From the NCBI GenBank assembly GCA_000773965.1, contig JRUP01000017.1, positions 62,001 through 126,000 on the forward strand: DNA of 64,000 nucleotides, written 5' to 3'. This DNA is from Enterobacter cancerogenus (GTDB lineage Bacteria > Pseudomonadota > Gammaproteobacteria > Enterobacterales > Enterobacteriaceae). Positions 1-9,134 of this stretch are shown in pieces. The notes beneath the pieces were generated by a model, which saw only the letters and a program-made list of their open reading frames with translations, was not told the origin of the DNA and did no database searches. The position numbers and the translations under genes were made by a program. The first letter of the stretch is position 1, and each line of letters starts with the position of its first letter.

Positions 1-1055
1 AGAAACGGGTCTAACTCCCATAAGGATTTTTTAGAATAGTACTTTTCTCCGTTAAAGTAACATTCTGACCCATCATCCTTTTTCGAGATGGCTATAATAT
101 GCTTATGATCACGTATTAACGATTCTATGCTCGGAGTAAGGCCTCGAGTCAGAATTAACGTGGGCATTCCATCACGCAAACGGTTTTTTATTACCCCTTG
201 CAAATGCACATCGTTAAAACCAAAGCCAAGGCATAGTAAAGAGTTTGTTTTACTTAGTACCGCATTCATCTCTGTTCGTATACTATCGAATAGAGTGTTT
301 GTTAAAGCATCTTCATATTTTGATGGCCCAGGGATAACAATCGCTTTATCTATGCAGCTTGTATCATTTGTTACTTCTACTGGACCATTTTCAGTTTTGT
401 TCCACGTAATTGAACCATGTGGTTTATAAATTCTTACAGTTAAAGATGGTTGGTGTTTTTTTATTCTTTTTCGTCCATCTATAACATAGCTCAGTTCGTA
501 CTGGGTTAAAAAAAGATTTTCTTTCCTAGGTTTCCTGTACCTGTAGCCGCTAAATCCTGTATCTATAGGAAGAGAAGCAATGTCACAAAAAAGTTCAACT
601 AATGTATCGTAGTTTGTTGTTATAACTGCAATGCTTTCAGCATTTTGTGGAGCACCATGAAATAATTTTCTTAATAATCTAGGTAAGGGTAGTGATTGAT
701 GAGATGATTGAGATTGTATAATTTCTTCAGCTATTTTTGTTCTTTCTAAAATTAATCTCGCTGTTTCCTTTCTTAAGCCGTCAATGATTTCATTTCTGCC
801 ATCACTCCCTAAAGATATAGTATTTAATCCATTCTCCAAATTATCTCTTATCCTTTCTAAGGAAGTTTCCCATGTTTTCCTAATACTATCATTCGTAAGA
901 TAATTAGGAATGGTTTTAATTAGATGACTTCCAAGCTCGCTCATTCCTGGAAGGTTATAACCACATGAGAAACCTGAACCAACTAATACTGTTGGGGTTG
1001 CCCTTATAAGAGATTGAATTGCTTGATAGCATTCTTCAGGAAGATCGTTATCCAT
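1..1055 (-). CDS. SIR2-like NAD-binding domain protein, 3' end outside window (probable phage-defence effector)
   Basis: I translated this frame by hand: it is open for 351 codons from an ATG at 1055-1053 and runs off position 1. SIR2 motifs occur in order: VLVGSGFS near residues 23-30 (NAD-binding loop), TTNYD at 146-150, KPHGS at 211-215, and CLGFGFNDVH at 275-284. By family analogy N148 and H213 would be the catalytic pair. The start is preceded by AGAAGGG with short spacing; an upstream in-frame TTG at 1073 is an alternative, and a TATAAT lies at 1115-1120. The gene is far more AT-rich than the backbone and lies downstream of the integrase on the same strand, so it is island cargo. Bacterial SIR2-like proteins of this kind often deplete NAD+ during phage infection, alone or with partners such as HerA or Argonaute. 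No partner is visible here, so the system type is open. Confidence 0.85.
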   Translation of the reverse strand, partial: MDNDLPEECYQAIQSLIRATPTVLVGSGFSCGYNLPGMSELGSHLIKTIPNYLTNDSIRKTWETSLERIRDNLENGLNTISLGSDGRNEIIDGLRKETARLILERTKIAEEIIQSQSSHQSLPLPRLLRKLFHGAPQNAESIAVITTNYDTLVELFCDIASLPIDTGFSGYRYRKPRKENLFLTQYELSYVIDGRKRIKKHQPSLTVRIYKPHGSITWNKTENGPVEVTNDTSCIDKAIVIPGPSKYEDALTNTLFDSIRTEMNAVLSKTNSLLCLGFGFNDVHLQGVIKNRLRDGMPTLILTRGLTPSIESLIRDHKHIIAISKKDDGSECYFNGEKYYSKKSLWELDPF

Positions 1056-1190
1056 AAACCCTTCTTGGTTCAATTTAGAGAACTTATTCGGTCTTTTTGA
1101 TAAACAATCTATAAATTATATGATCTTGAATGTTTTTACTAGGATTTTTCTTATAAAATAAATTTATTATTTATCAATGATTTAATTTGG
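1056..1190. other. AT-rich gap between integrase and SIR2-like gene
   Basis: About 135 bases dominated by A and T, with no ORF. On the minus strand a TATAAT at 1115-1120 could be the -10 box of a promoter for the SIR2-like gene; no convincing -35 is seen. No clear terminator follows the integrase, so read-through from it is possible. Confidence 0.4.
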
Positions 1191-2378
1191 TTATTCGTTA
1201 ACAAACCTACCCCACCAAGCCATCAACTCAACGCGTTTGATAAGGTATGTTGAACGATTATATGCTTTACGCACCTCATTTTTATCGGTATGAGCTAGTG
1301 CAGCCTCTATAACATCAGCGTTAAAACCAGCTTCGTTTAAAGCAGTACTTGCAATAGAACGCATTCCATGAGCAACAAGCTTTCCACCGTAGCCAATTCT
1401 CTTTAACGCAGCATTAGCTGTTTGACTATTCATCGGTTGTTTAGGGTTATTCCTGCTAGGGAATACATATTCACGATGAGCACTGACTGGCTTCATCACG
1501 TCCAAAATTTCCAACGCCTGAAGTGATAAAGGAACAACGTGCTCACGTTTTGCCTTCATCCGTTCAGCTGGAATCGTCCAAAGCTTTGCATTAAGGTCAA
1601 TCTCTTCCCACCGGGCACCAGAAGCCTCAGATGGCCGTACTAGGGTCAGGAGCTGCCATTCGATCAGGCAGCGAGTCGGAATAGATAAATTAGACATTAC
1701 TAATGTACGCATCAGATTTGGTAACTCTTCAGGTCGCAGCGTTGGCATATTCTGCTTTTTAGGCTTCTCAAACGCCATACCAACACCAGAAGCAGGATTT
1801 GCATCAATCAGCCCGGTATTAACTGCATAAATCATAATTTCGTTAATGCGCTGTACCAGCCGGCGAACAGTTTCAAGAGCACCACGGGCCTTAATCGGTT
1901 CCAGTGCCTCTACAAGCTTGCGAGCTTTAATCTCCTGCACGGGAATCTCGCCTATGGCAGGGAAAACATCTTTCTCAAGAGAACGCCAGATATCCTTAGC
2001 GTAATCCTGTGTAACGCTAGACTGTTTCAAAATAAACCAGTTAGTGGCCACGGTTGAGAAAATACTGTCTAACGCGATCTGCTGCTGTTCTGAGACTTGT
2101 TCAGCCTGTGTCTGTGGGTCAATGCCGTTAGCGAGTAAGGAGAGGTAATCAGCGCGAAGGCGCCTTGCATCTGCTAGTGAAAGGGCAGGGAAGGCACCGA
2201 GGCCCATCATGGTACGCTGCTTTGTCGCTGGCCTTTGATAGCGGAAGCGCCAAAGCTTCTTTCCGGTAGTTTTCACAACCATGAAAAGCCCATCACCATC
2301 ATGTAGAGTCAAATCTTTATCTGTGGCTTTGGATCGAAGAACTTCAGTGTTGGTGAGAGGGCGCGTAGTCCTTGCCAT
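1191..2378 (-). CDS. Tyrosine-recombinase integrase of a tmRNA-targeting island
   Basis: A 395-residue site-specific recombinase of the P4-type integrase family. It has the N-terminal DUF4102-like arm-binding domain (about residues 1-90), a core-binding region, and a C-terminal catalytic domain. The catalytic set is visible: R248 (LVRPSEAS), H337 and R340 (HGMRS), H363 (LAHTD) and Y373 (KAYNRS). The ATG at 2378 is chosen because AGGA sits about 9 bases upstream; the ATG at 2387 would put that sequence against the start codon. The gene points away from the ssrA 3' end about 180 bp off, the usual layout when an element has inserted into the tmRNA gene. It should catalyse integration and, with an excisionase outside the window, excision. 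Confidence 0.93.
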   Translation of the reverse strand: MARTTRPLTNTEVLRSKATDKDLTLHDGDGLFMVVKTTGKKLWRFRYQRPATKQRTMMGLGAFPALSLADARRLRADYLSLLANGIDPQTQAEQVSEQQQIALDSIFSTVATNWFILKQSSVTQDYAKDIWRSLEKDVFPAIGEIPVQEIKARKLVEALEPIKARGALETVRRLVQRINEIMIYAVNTGLIDANPASGVGMAFEKPKKQNMPTLRPEELPNLMRTLVMSNLSIPTRCLIEWQLLTLVRPSEASGARWEEIDLNAKLWTIPAERMKAKREHVVPLSLQALEILDVMKPVSAHREYVFPSRNNPKQPMNSQTANAALKRIGYGGKLVAHGMRSIASTALNEAGFNADVIEAALAHTDKNEVRKAYNRSTYLIKRVELMAWWGRFVNE

Positions 2379-2397
2379 GCGGAGCATTCCTGCGTGA

Positions 2398-2450
2398 ATT
2401 GGTATACGTTATTGGCATACATCTTACCGTATACCAATACGTATACCAAT
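2398..2450. repeat. Cluster of 11-bp inverted/direct repeats upstream of int
   Basis: ATTGGTATACG occurs at 2398-2408 with a degenerate direct copy (ATTGGCATAC) at 2411-2420. Two inverted copies, CGTATACCAAT, lie at 2428-2438 and 2440-2450. The set forms one large inverted repeat centred near 2424 in the integrase promoter region. It may be integrase arm-type sites or an operator for autoregulation; the sequence does not decide between these. Confidence 0.6.
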
Positions 2451-2493
2451 TATCGCTGGATTTGGCTGGATCTCTACGGACTACTACAGACGT

Positions 2494-2525
2494 AAAAAAG
2501 CCCGCAAGGCTGGTTCCAAGCGGGC
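2494..2525 (-). terminator. Intrinsic terminator downstream of ssrA
   Basis: Read on the minus strand, GCCCGC pairs with GCGGGC around a 14-base loop and is followed by six T residues. It lies about 40 bases past the tmRNA 3' end, on the island side, so the element may supply or preserve the terminator. Confidence 0.75.
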
Positions 2526-2561
2526 TTTCAGGACTTTCCCGGACGTATCCGGTACATAATG

Positions 2562-2923
2562 TGGTGGAGCTGGCGGGAGTTGAACCCGCGTCCGAAATTA
2601 CTACACCGTCGGTACTACATGCTTAGTCAGTCTTTACATTCGCCGGCCAGCTGCGGACAGACACGCCACTGACAAACTAGCCTGATTAGATTTAGTGCTT
2701 CAACCCCAGGCAAGGCATCCACACGATCTCTTTTGGGTTTGACCTCTCTTGATCCCCGTCTTAAGAGCGGAAGCTAGGGAGAGAGGGCTCTTGGCAGGTT
2801 ATTAAGCTGCTAAAGCGTAGTTTTCGTCGTTTGCGACTATTTTTTTGCGGCTTTTAACGAGGCAAACCGCCCCTCGACATGCACCTAAGGCTTCACAATC
2901 CCGTCGAGTCCAGAATCAGCCCC
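2562..2923 (-). ncRNA. ssrA: tmRNA (10Sa RNA)
   Basis: About 362 nt, close to the 363 nt of E. coli. The 5' end GGGGCTGATTCTGG and the 3' end CCAGCTCCACCA pair as the tRNA-like acceptor stem, with the CCA encoded. The tag reading frame at 2834-2802 encodes ANDENYALAA followed by TAA, identical to the E. coli tag. With SmpB and EF-Tu it enters stalled ribosomes lacking a stop codon, tags the nascent chain for ClpXP/Tsp and releases the ribosome. Its 3' end is the likely attB of the adjacent island, and it remains intact after insertion. A minus-strand TATAAG at 2937-2932 is a plausible -10 box. Confidence 0.97.
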
Positions 2924-2967
2924 AAGAACTTCTTATACTACAGAAAAGTGACGGTTGAATCCAGTGC

Positions 2968-3450
2968 TTAACGCTTTGAATTCTTCATAATACGTGCTTT
3001 ATCCATCTGCCATTCGCGATCTTTCACATCGTTACGCTTGTCGTGTTCTTTCTTACCGCGCGCCACACCGATCTTCAGCTTGGCCCAGGCGTTTTTCCAG
3101 TACATCGACAGTGCAACCACCGTGAAACCTTCGCGGTTGACTCGGCCGTAAAGCGAATCGAGTTCGCGCTGCTTCAGCAACAGCTTGCGGCTACGCGTGG
3201 GGTCACACACCACGTGCGTAGAGGCAACAGCCAGCGGCTGGAAAGTGGAACCGAACAGATAGGCTTCGCCATCGCGCAGCAAAATGTAGCTGTCGCTGAT
3301 ATTGGCTTTACCGGCGCGGAGTGATTTAACTTCCCATCCCTGTAGCGACATCCCCGCTTCGAACTCTTCTTCAATGAAGTATTCGTGGCGAGCGCGTTTG
3401 TTGAGGGCAATAGTGGCTGAACCGGGTTTGTGAGCTTTTTTCTTTGTCAT
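2968..3450 (-). CDS. smpB: SsrA-binding protein SmpB
   Basis: 160 residues, the usual family length. It begins [20 protein letters not shown] and ends in the basic tail ([11 protein letters not shown]) that reaches into the decoding centre in place of an anticodon stem. The central beta-barrel segment, including the motif [18 protein letters not shown], matches E. coli closely. SmpB carries charged tmRNA into stalled ribosomes. It lies directly upstream of ssrA on the same strand, about 45 bases away, as in other enterobacteria, which supports coordinated expression of the trans-translation pair. Confidence 0.97.
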   Translation of the reverse strand: MTKKKAHKPGSATIALNKRARHEYFIEEEFEAGMSLQGWEVKSLRAGKANISDSYILLRDGEAYLFGSTFQPLAVASTHVVCDPTRSRKLLLKQRELDSLYGRVNREGFTVVALSMYWKNAWAKLKIGVARGKKEHDKRNDVKDREWQMDKARIMKNSKR

Positions 3451-3608
3451 AGTGCGGCGTAGTCTACATCACTCAGTCTGTGGGCGCATCCCCCTGTCCT
3501 GGGGGCGGTAAAAAACACACTATTTTAGCACAGCTGGCAAACCCGTGAATTTTGTTTGGTGTCCGAAAATGGTATTATTCAACGGTTTTGTGATGAACAG
3601 GAACCATT

Positions 3609-4043
3609 ATGGCCCAGATTAGCCGTTCGGCGTTGGTCCCCTATAGCGCTGAGCAGATGTATCAGCTCGTGAATGATGTGGACGCTTATCCTCAGTTTCT
3701 TCCGGGCTGCACCGGCAGTCGCGTGCTGGATAACAGCGGAAATCAGATGACGGCAGCGGTAGATGTCTCGAAAGCGGGCATCAGTAAAACCTTTACCACA
3801 CGTAATACCCTGATCAGCAATCAGAGCATTTTAATGCAGCTGGTTGATGGTCCTTTTCGTAAGCTGACCGGTGGTTGGCACTTCACGTCACTGGGTGATG
3901 ATGCCTGCAAAGTGGAGCTGAGCCTCGACTTCGAATTCACCAACATGCTGGTTGAAATGGCCTTTGGGCGTATCTTTAAAGAATTGGCCAATAGCATGGT
4001 GCAAGCGTTCAGTCAGCGTGCGAAAGAGGTTTATCGTGCCTGA
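3609..4043 (+). CDS. ratA: Ribosome-associated START-fold protein RatA (YfjG)
   Basis: 144 residues of the polyketide cyclase/START superfamily (coenzyme Q-binding COQ10-like). It starts [20 protein letters not shown] and contains the conserved [12 protein letters not shown] segment. E. coli RatA was reported to block 70S formation by binding 50S, while related COQ10 proteins bind quinones, so its physiological role is debated. The start follows AGGAACC. Its 3' end overlaps the next ORF by 8 bases, so ratA and ratB are likely translationally coupled. The two are not a typical toxin-antitoxin pair by sequence. Confidence 0.92.
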   Translation: MAQISRSALVPYSAEQMYQLVNDVDAYPQFLPGCTGSRVLDNSGNQMTAAVDVSKAGISKTFTTRNTLISNQSILMQLVDGPFRKLTGGWHFTSLGDDACKVELSLDFEFTNMLVEMAFGRIFKELANSMVQAFSQRAKEVYRA

Positions 4044-4326
4044 TATCACCGTTGAGATCGTCTATGCGCTGCCTGAAAAGCAGTATTTGCGTTCGGTAAC
4101 CCTGGAAGAGGGTGCGACCGTAGAGCAGGCGATTAAAGCTTCGGGCTTGTTATCACTGCGCAAAGACATCGACCTTTCCAGCAACAAGGTGGGTATTTTC
4201 AGCCGGCCAGTAAAGTTGGGTGATGCGGTTCAGGATGGCGATCGTGTTGAGATTTACCGCCCATTGATTGCGGATCCTAAAGAGATGCGTCGCCAGCGAG
4301 TTGAACGTTCGGCGAGCAACAAATAG
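4036..4326 (+). CDS. ratB: RnfH-family ubiquitin-like protein RatB (YfjF)
   Basis: 96 residues with a beta-grasp, ubiquitin-like fold of the UPF0125/RnfH family. A GTG at 4036 is taken as the start because it gives the same length and N-terminus as E. coli ([17 protein letters not shown]). A longer in-frame reading from 3952 is mostly ratA sequence. It overlaps the ratA stop by 8 bases. Its function is not established; relatives sit in rnf or sulfur-transfer loci. The basic C-terminal tail ([15 protein letters not shown]) matches the family. Confidence 0.88.
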   Translation: MPDITVEIVYALPEKQYLRSVTLEEGATVEQAIKASGLLSLRKDIDLSSNKVGIFSRPVKLGDAVQDGDRVEIYRPLIADPKEMRRQRVERSASNK

Positions 4327-4341
4327 CGGAATCGCAGACAC

Positions 4342-4367
4342 AAAAAAGGCGCTTAAGCGCCTTTTTT
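4342..4367. terminator. Bidirectional terminator between ratB and bamE
   Basis: A perfect stem AAGGCGCTTAAGCGCCTT is flanked by A-tracts on one side and T-tracts on the other. It can end both the rightward ratAB transcript and the leftward bamE transcript. Confidence 0.9.
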
Positions 4368-4379
4368 GTTGCCGATCAC

Positions 4380-4727
4380 TTAGCCTTCTTTGCCAGTGAG
4401 TTTCGGTTTGTTATCGATATTGGTCAGCGTACCGTTACTGTCAAAGGTCAGCGTCAGGGTTTGCTGCTTCACGCCTTCATGGCCCGGTTCCTGACGGAAC
4501 ACGTAATACCAGACATTGCTGCCAAACGGATCGTGCATCATCGGTGTGCCGAGAGTGTAGGCAACCTGCTGCTGCGTCATGCCGGTGTGAATCTTCGAAA
4601 CATCGTTGGCGACCAGGTAATTGCCCTGATTGATATCCGGACGATATACAACGCGCTCAAGGGTGGAACATCCGGCGGTCATCATCAACATTACCACTGC
4701 CGCGGCAGTCAGCGTTTTACAGCGCAT
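4380..4727 (-). CDS. bamE: Outer-membrane assembly lipoprotein BamE (SmpA)
   Basis: 115 residues. It has a lipoprotein signal with lipobox MTAGC, so C20 is the lipidated residue, followed by the BamE domain with [11 protein letters not shown] and the GTPMMHDPF segment. BamE is a small subunit of the beta-barrel assembly machine (BamABCDE) in the inner leaflet of the outer membrane, where it stabilises BamD-BamA contacts. Slightly longer than E. coli BamE (113). It is monocistronic here, ending at a shared terminator, and follows recN on the same strand, as in E. coli. Confidence 0.95.
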   Translation of the reverse strand: MRCKTLTAAAVVMLMMTAGCSTLERVVYRPDINQGNYLVANDVSKIHTGMTQQQVAYTLGTPMMHDPFGSNVWYYVFRQEPGHEGVKQQTLTLTFDSNGTLTNIDNKPKLTGKEG

Positions 4728-4911
4728 CTATACATTCCTTTTCTGGGGCCAAACGCCTTTTGTCAGGCTGTTTTGTTGCCATCAAATTCTGAACTCTGCT
4801 TACGGCAGGCTTTATTATGGCGATATAACTGCCGATGATAATAAACCTTTGTCCTATTGGAAACCTCTACAGAGCAAGCATATGACCACCAGGCCAGAAA
4901 AAAGTGCGGAA

Positions 4912-6573
4912 TCAGGCTGCTAAAAGTTCTTTTGCGTTGGCCAGCGTGTTGCGCGTGACTTCGCTACCGCCTAACAAACGTGCCAGTTCCTGCAGGCGGG
5001 CTCGTTTATCCAGCGGCTGCATATGGGTTTCGGTCATCTCGCCATCGGTCTCTTTACTGACGTAGAAGTGCTGATGTCCACAACCGGCAACCTGCGGTAA
5101 GTGCGTCACACACATCACTTGGGTTGATTCGCCGAGTTGGCGCAGCATCTGACCGACCACCGCAGCCGTTGGGCCACTGATGCCGACATCCACTTCATCG
5201 AAGATCATGGCCGGGGTTTCCATTTTCTGTGCGGTGATCACCTGAATCGCCAGCGCAATACGCGACAGCTCACCCCCTGATGCCACTTTGCCGAGTGGTT
5301 GCAACGGCTGGCCAGGGTTGGTGGTAACGCGGAAATCAATGCGTGTAGCACCATCTGCCGTGAGTTGATCGGCTTTGAACTCCAGTTCAATGGCAAACTG
5401 ACCGTGCGGCATCGACAGAGTACGCATGCTCTGGGTGATCAGCTGGCTAAGTTCATGCGCCGCCTGTTCACGCAGCTGATGCAGTTTTTCCGCGCAGGCA
5501 ACCGCCGCCAGATGGTGTGAACCCACTTCATTTTGCAGCGTTTCCTGATCGCTCTCTTGCTGCGACAGTTGTTCTGCTTCGTCCAGCAGCTGCTGATACA
5601 GCACCGGCAAGGTTTCAGGTGACACGTGATGTTTACGCGAGAGGGCAATCTGGCGTGACAAACGTTGTTCAAGTTCATGCAGACGATTGGGATCGAGATC
5701 CAAACGTTCACAATAGTGGCGCAGCTCGTCGCTGGCCTCACTCAGTTGAATCGCTGCCTCTTCCAGCAAATTGAACACGCCGCTCACTTTGTCATCCAGC
5801 GATACTAATTCGCCGAGCATATTGCGCGCGCTATACAGCAAGCTTTGCAGGTTAGTGTCATCGCTATCGGCGAGAATTTGCAGTGCCTGCTGGCTAGTAG
5901 AGAGCAGTTGGCCGCTGTTGGCGAGGCGTTTGTACTCTTCATCAATCTGCTCAAATTCGCCCGGCTGCGGGGCAAATTCATTAAGCTCTTTCAGCTGATA
6001 TTGCAGCAGTTCACGGCGTGCTTCACGCTCCTGTGACAGCTGCTGATGCTGAGCCAGCGCACGGCAGCTTTGATGCCAGCGCTGGTAGTGCTGACGCATC
6101 TCATCAAGCAGGTCATCATGAGCCGCATAAGCATCCAGCAGATGTTTTTGGTGGTCAGGCTTGAGCAGCAGCTGGTGCGCATGCTGGCCGTGAATTTGAA
6201 TCAGCAGCTGTCCGAGTTCACGCAGTTGTGACAGCGGCACCGAAGTGCCATTGATGAAGCCACGAGAGCGGCCATCGGCGCTGATGACGCGGCGGAGCAG
6301 GCATTCGTTGCCTTCATCGAGCTGATTCTCCACCAGCCAGCGCTGTGCAGAAGGTGAGGCTTTGAGCTGGAAACGCGCGCAGATGTCAGCACGACTGGCA
6401 CCCTGACGCACCATATCTGCTTCAGAGCGGCCGCCCAGGCACAGGCCCAGCGCATCAATTGCGATGGATTTACCTGCGCCGGTTTCCCCCGTGATCGCTG
6501 TCATCCCACGATGAAAGTCGATCTCCAGTTCACGAACGATAGCAAAGTTACTGATGGTCAGTTGTGCCAGCAT
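4912..6573 (-). CDS. recN: DNA repair SMC-like ATPase RecN
   Basis: 553 residues, the family length. The Walker A GETGAGKS lies near residues 29-36 after [21 protein letters not shown] long coiled-coil middle is followed by an ABC signature ([12 protein letters not shown]) and Walker B ([12 protein letters not shown]). RecN is an SOS-induced SMC-type protein acting early in double-strand break repair with RecA. Two LexA-box-like sites precede the gene, so strong SOS control is expected. The C-terminal [11 protein letters not shown] resembles the degradation-prone tail of E. coli RecN, a ClpXP substrate. Confidence 0.97.
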   Translation of the reverse strand: MLAQLTISNFAIVRELEIDFHRGMTAITGETGAGKSIAIDALGLCLGGRSEADMVRQGASRADICARFQLKASPSAQRWLVENQLDEGNECLLRRVISADGRSRGFINGTSVPLSQLRELGQLLIQIHGQHAHQLLLKPDHQKHLLDAYAAHDDLLDEMRQHYQRWHQSCRALAQHQQLSQEREARRELLQYQLKELNEFAPQPGEFEQIDEEYKRLANSGQLLSTSQQALQILADSDDTNLQSLLYSARNMLGELVSLDDKVSGVFNLLEEAAIQLSEASDELRHYCERLDLDPNRLHELEQRLSRQIALSRKHHVSPETLPVLYQQLLDEAEQLSQQESDQETLQNEVGSHHLAAVACAEKLHQLREQAAHELSQLITQSMRTLSMPHGQFAIELEFKADQLTADGATRIDFRVTTNPGQPLQPLGKVASGGELSRIALAIQVITAQKMETPAMIFDEVDVGISGPTAAVVGQMLRQLGESTQVMCVTHLPQVAGCGHQHFYVSKETDGEMTETHMQPLDKRARLQELARLLGGSEVTRNTLANAKELLAA

Positions 6574-6581
6574 GAAATCAC

Positions 6582-6597
6582 CTGTATGTAAAAACAG
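6582..6597. promoter_or_regulatory. LexA box 1 upstream of recN
   Basis: CTGTATGTAAAAACAG is a perfect CTGT-N8-ACAG SOS box, about 10 bases upstream of the recN start codon. E. coli recN is likewise controlled by several LexA sites. Confidence 0.9.
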
Positions 6598-6621
6598 ATA
6601 TGGTTTTTCATACAGTATAAA

Positions 6622-6637
6622 CTGGTTTTTTATACAG
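6622..6637. promoter_or_regulatory. LexA box 2 upstream of recN
   Basis: CTGGTTTTTTATACAG matches CTGN-N8-ACAG with one deviation in the left half. It lies 40 bp (about four helical turns) from box 1 and overlaps the likely -35 region of the recN promoter. Confidence 0.8.
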
Positions 6638-6658
6638 TAAAGTGGCTGGCGGTGATTT

Positions 6659-7537
6659 TCAGAACAATTTTTTTGACCAGCCCAGTTTTGAGCTTAACGT
6701 ATTAAAATAATTGTAATTTTTAGGATGGATTAGGTTGAGATGATGCGCGCTGCGGCGAATCAACACATCTTCTCCTTCCTGGATAGGTAACGCAATCTGG
6801 CTATCGCAGCTGATCTCCAGGTCGCTACGCAGAGATGAAAAACGCAGACGGATTGTGCTGCTGCTGTTGATCACCAGCGGGCGCGCAGAAAGCGTATGCG
6901 GGAACATCGGCACAATGGCGATGGCATCCAGCGATGGCGTGAGAATCGGGCCGCCCGCTGAGAGGGAATAGGCGGTAGAACCGGTGGGCGTCGAGATGAT
7001 TAAGCCATCCGAACGCTGGGAAAAGGCAAAAACTTCATCGATATACACTTCGAATTCAATCATGTGTGCCACTTTTCCTGGATGCAGCACCACTTCATTA
7101 ATGGCACTTCCAATCCGCGGTGAGCACGCTTCTTTGCACACCTGCGCCTCCAGCAGGAAACGGCTTTCGACAAAGTATTCGCCTTGCAGCACATCATCCA
7201 GCTGTTGCTGTGCGTTATCGGGATCGAGGTCGGTGAGAAAACCGAGATTACCGCGGTTAATCCCAATCACTTTGATGTCATAACGTGCCAGCACGCGTGC
7301 GGCGCCCAGCATATTGCCATCACCGCCCACTACCACGGCTAAATCTGCACGTTGGCCGATTTCCGCCAGGCTGCCGGTTTCCACATCTTTCAGGTTCAGT
7401 TCGCGCGCAATCTGCTGCTCGACGATCACCTCATAGCCTTTTGCTGTCAGCCAGCGCCAGAGCATTTCATGGGTGGTTAACGCAGTAGGATGGCGCGGAT
7501 GGCCGACAATCCCAATGCAGTTAAAGTGTTTGTTCAT
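6659..7537 (-). CDS. nadK: NAD kinase
   Basis: 292 residues, the length of the E. coli enzyme. The GGDGN motif ([16 protein letters not shown]) near residue 72 is the NAD-kinase catalytic signature. The NE/D motif ([10 protein letters not shown]) and the glycine-rich [15 protein letters not shown] segment complete the fold. It phosphorylates NAD+ with ATP to make NADP+, the only route to the NADP pool. It lies upstream of recN on the same strand but separated by the LexA-controlled region, and is divergent from grpE. Confidence 0.97.
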   Translation of the reverse strand: MNKHFNCIGIVGHPRHPTALTTHEMLWRWLTAKGYEVIVEQQIARELNLKDVETGSLAEIGQRADLAVVVGGDGNMLGAARVLARYDIKVIGINRGNLGFLTDLDPDNAQQQLDDVLQGEYFVESRFLLEAQVCKEACSPRIGSAINEVVLHPGKVAHMIEFEVYIDEVFAFSQRSDGLIISTPTGSTAYSLSAGGPILTPSLDAIAIVPMFPHTLSARPLVINSSSTIRLRFSSLRSDLEISCDSQIALPIQEGEDVLIRRSAHHLNLIHPKNYNYFNTLSSKLGWSKKLF

Positions 7538-7588
7538 TTAGCGCGTGTTCCTCATAAGCCAAAACGGCCAGGCAATGTGATGGGTTCA

Positions 7589-7617
7589 CTTGAAACCGTC
7601 AAACTGATCCCCATAAT
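7589..7617 (+). promoter_or_regulatory. Sigma32 (heat-shock) promoter of grpE
   Basis: CTTGAAA at 7589-7595 and CCCCATAAT at 7609-7617 with a 13-base spacer match the RpoH consensus almost exactly. The -10 end is about 43 bases from the grpE ATG, which fits heat-shock control of a DnaK co-chaperone. Confidence 0.9.
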
Positions 7618-7659
7618 AAGCCAACCAGCGAGATGAATGTGCAAAACGCGGAGAAATTC

Positions 7660-8238
7660 ATGAGTAGTAAAGAACAGAACACCCCTAACGAGCAAGTCTC
7701 AGACGAAATTCAACAGGATCAGCAGCACGTGGACGCAGAGACGGCAACTGAGGTGGATCCGCGTGATGAGCGTATCGCGCAACTGGAAGCGGAATTAGCC
7801 CAGTCGCAAGGTGGCGTGCGTGAAGCACAGCTGCGCGCTCAGGCGGAGATTGAGAACATCCGTCGCCGTGCCGAAATGGATGTGGAAAAAGCGCACAAGT
7901 TTGCGCTGGAAAAATTTGCCAACGAACTGCTGCCAGTGATTGATAGCCTCGAGCGCGCGCTGGAAGTGGCTGATAAAGAGAACACCGAACTGGCTTCGAT
8001 GATTGAAGGCATCGAACTGACGCTGAAATCCCTGCTGGGTGCCGTGCGTAAGTATGGTGTTGAAGTGGTCGGGGAAACCAACGTGCCATTCAACCCGGAT
8101 GTGCATCAGGCGATGTCGATGATTGAATCAGAAGATATGGCGCCGAACCATGTACTGATGGTGATGCAGCGTGGTTATACCCTTAATGGCCGCCTGTTGC
8201 GTCCAGCGATGGTGGCAGTGACCAAAGCTAAAGGCTGA
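7660..8238 (+). CDS. grpE: Nucleotide exchange factor GrpE
   Basis: 192 residues. The ATG at 7660 is preferred over one 27 bases upstream because it has GGAG at 7650-7653 and gives the conserved start MSSKEQ. An acidic, disordered N-terminus leads into the long dimeric coiled coil (residues about 40-90, [13 protein letters not shown] onward). A C-terminal beta-wing domain follows with the conserved [11 protein letters not shown] and [14 protein letters not shown]. It releases ADP from DnaK and acts as a thermosensor of the DnaK-DnaJ cycle. It is expressed alone from a heat-shock promoter and ends at a terminator shared with ung. Confidence 0.97.
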   Translation: MSSKEQNTPNEQVSDEIQQDQQHVDAETATEVDPRDERIAQLEAELAQSQGGVREAQLRAQAEIENIRRRAEMDVEKAHKFALEKFANELLPVIDSLERALEVADKENTELASMIEGIELTLKSLLGAVRKYGVEVVGETNVPFNPDVHQAMSMIESEDMAPNHVLMVMQRGYTLNGRLLRPAMVAVTKAKG

Positions 8239-8254
8239 TTGCCCTGCTGAACAC

Positions 8255-8283
8255 AAAAACGGCCGCTGATTGCGGCCGTTTTT
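8255..8283. terminator. Bidirectional terminator between grpE and ung
   Basis: A hairpin with arms ACGGCCGC and GCGGCCGT is flanked by AAAAA and TTTTT. It serves the convergent grpE and ung transcripts. Confidence 0.9.
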
Positions 8284-8287
8284 ATTT

Positions 8288-8965
8288 CTATGGCAGAACG
8301 GGCATCCAGTCGATCGGCGTCTGACCAGACTGGCTCAACAGCGCATTCGCTTGTGAAAAGTGTTTGCTGCCAAAAAAGCCGCGATGGGCGGAAAGCGGGG
8401 AAGGGTGCGGCGCTTTCAAAACATGGTGGCGCTGGGTGTCGATAATGCTGCCTTTCTTCTGAGCATGCGAACCCCACAGCAGGAAAATCACGCCTTCACG
8501 GTGCTGGTTGATCGCGCTAATCACATTGTCAGTAAAGGTTTCCCAGCCGAATCGCGCGTGGGAATGCGCTTTACTGGCTTCTACCGTCAGCACCGTGTTC
8601 AGCAGCATCACACCTTGTGTGGCCCAGCTTTCGAGGAAGCCGTGCTGAGGGCGCGTAAAGCCCGTAATATCCTGCTCCAATTCTTTGTACATATTCAGCA
8701 GTGAAGGAGGCGTGGGCACGCCGGGAAGCACGGAGAACGCCAGACCGTGCGCCTGATTCGGGCCGTGATAGGGATCCTGACCCAGAATCACCACCTTAAT
8801 GTCGCCCAGTTCCGTCAGCCGGAAGGCATTGAACACGTCTTTCTGCGGCGGATATACGGTCACACCTGCGGCACGTTCATTGGCTACTGCTTTTAACGTT
8901 TCGACGAAGTAAGGTTTTTCTTTCTCTTCAGCCAGCACGTCGTGCCAGGTCAGCTTCTCAGCCAT
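8288..8965 (-). CDS. ung: Uracil-DNA glycosylase
   Basis: 225 residues starting [15 protein letters not shown]. The ATG at 8965 is chosen because AGGGAG lies about 7 bases upstream and the start matches E. coli; a longer reading to 9010 adds unconserved residues. The family-1 motifs are present: [13 protein letters not shown] with the catalytic Asp, and [11 protein letters not shown] with the His of the second motif. It removes uracil from DNA, starting base-excision repair of deaminated cytosine or misincorporated dUMP. Confidence 0.97.
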   Translation of the reverse strand: MAEKLTWHDVLAEEKEKPYFVETLKAVANERAAGVTVYPPQKDVFNAFRLTELGDIKVVILGQDPYHGPNQAHGLAFSVLPGVPTPPSLLNMYKELEQDITGFTRPQHGFLESWATQGVMLLNTVLTVEASKAHSHARFGWETFTDNVISAINQHREGVIFLLWGSHAQKKGSIIDTQRHHVLKAPHPSPLSAHRGFFGSKHFSQANALLSQSGQTPIDWMPVLP

Positions 8966-9120
8966 CGTTAACTCCCTGCAAAAATTTGCGCCTAGCTTAA
9001 CGTGTCGCACGCGGCAGCAGAAGAGTAAAAATAATTTGAAAAAATACAGAAAAAGTTTTCAAACGTAATGGTTGTAAATCAATTTGTTAGCGATGAAGCG
9101 CATTTGGCTTACCAGCATAA

Positions 9121-9134
9121 TTGATACAGGTCAA
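9121..9134. promoter_or_regulatory. FNR box upstream of grcA
   Basis: TTGATACAGGTCAA matches TTGAT-N4-ATCAA with one mismatch. E. coli grcA (yfiD) is activated by FNR under oxygen limitation. A weaker half-site (ATCAA at 9173-9177) is present downstream. Confidence 0.75.

Noticed and set aside
127..429. 100-residue plus-strand ORF near the left end
   Set aside because: It lies antisense inside the SIR2-like gene, which has clear motifs; this frame has no recognisable features.
2372..2626. 84-residue plus-strand ORF
   Set aside because: It runs through the int operator region, the ssrA terminator and the tmRNA 3' end, so it is not coding.
3609..4326. ratA-ratB as a toxin-antitoxin module
   Set aside because: Both are conserved housekeeping-type families (START fold and ubiquitin-like fold); the TA naming is historical and nothing here supports a true TA pair.
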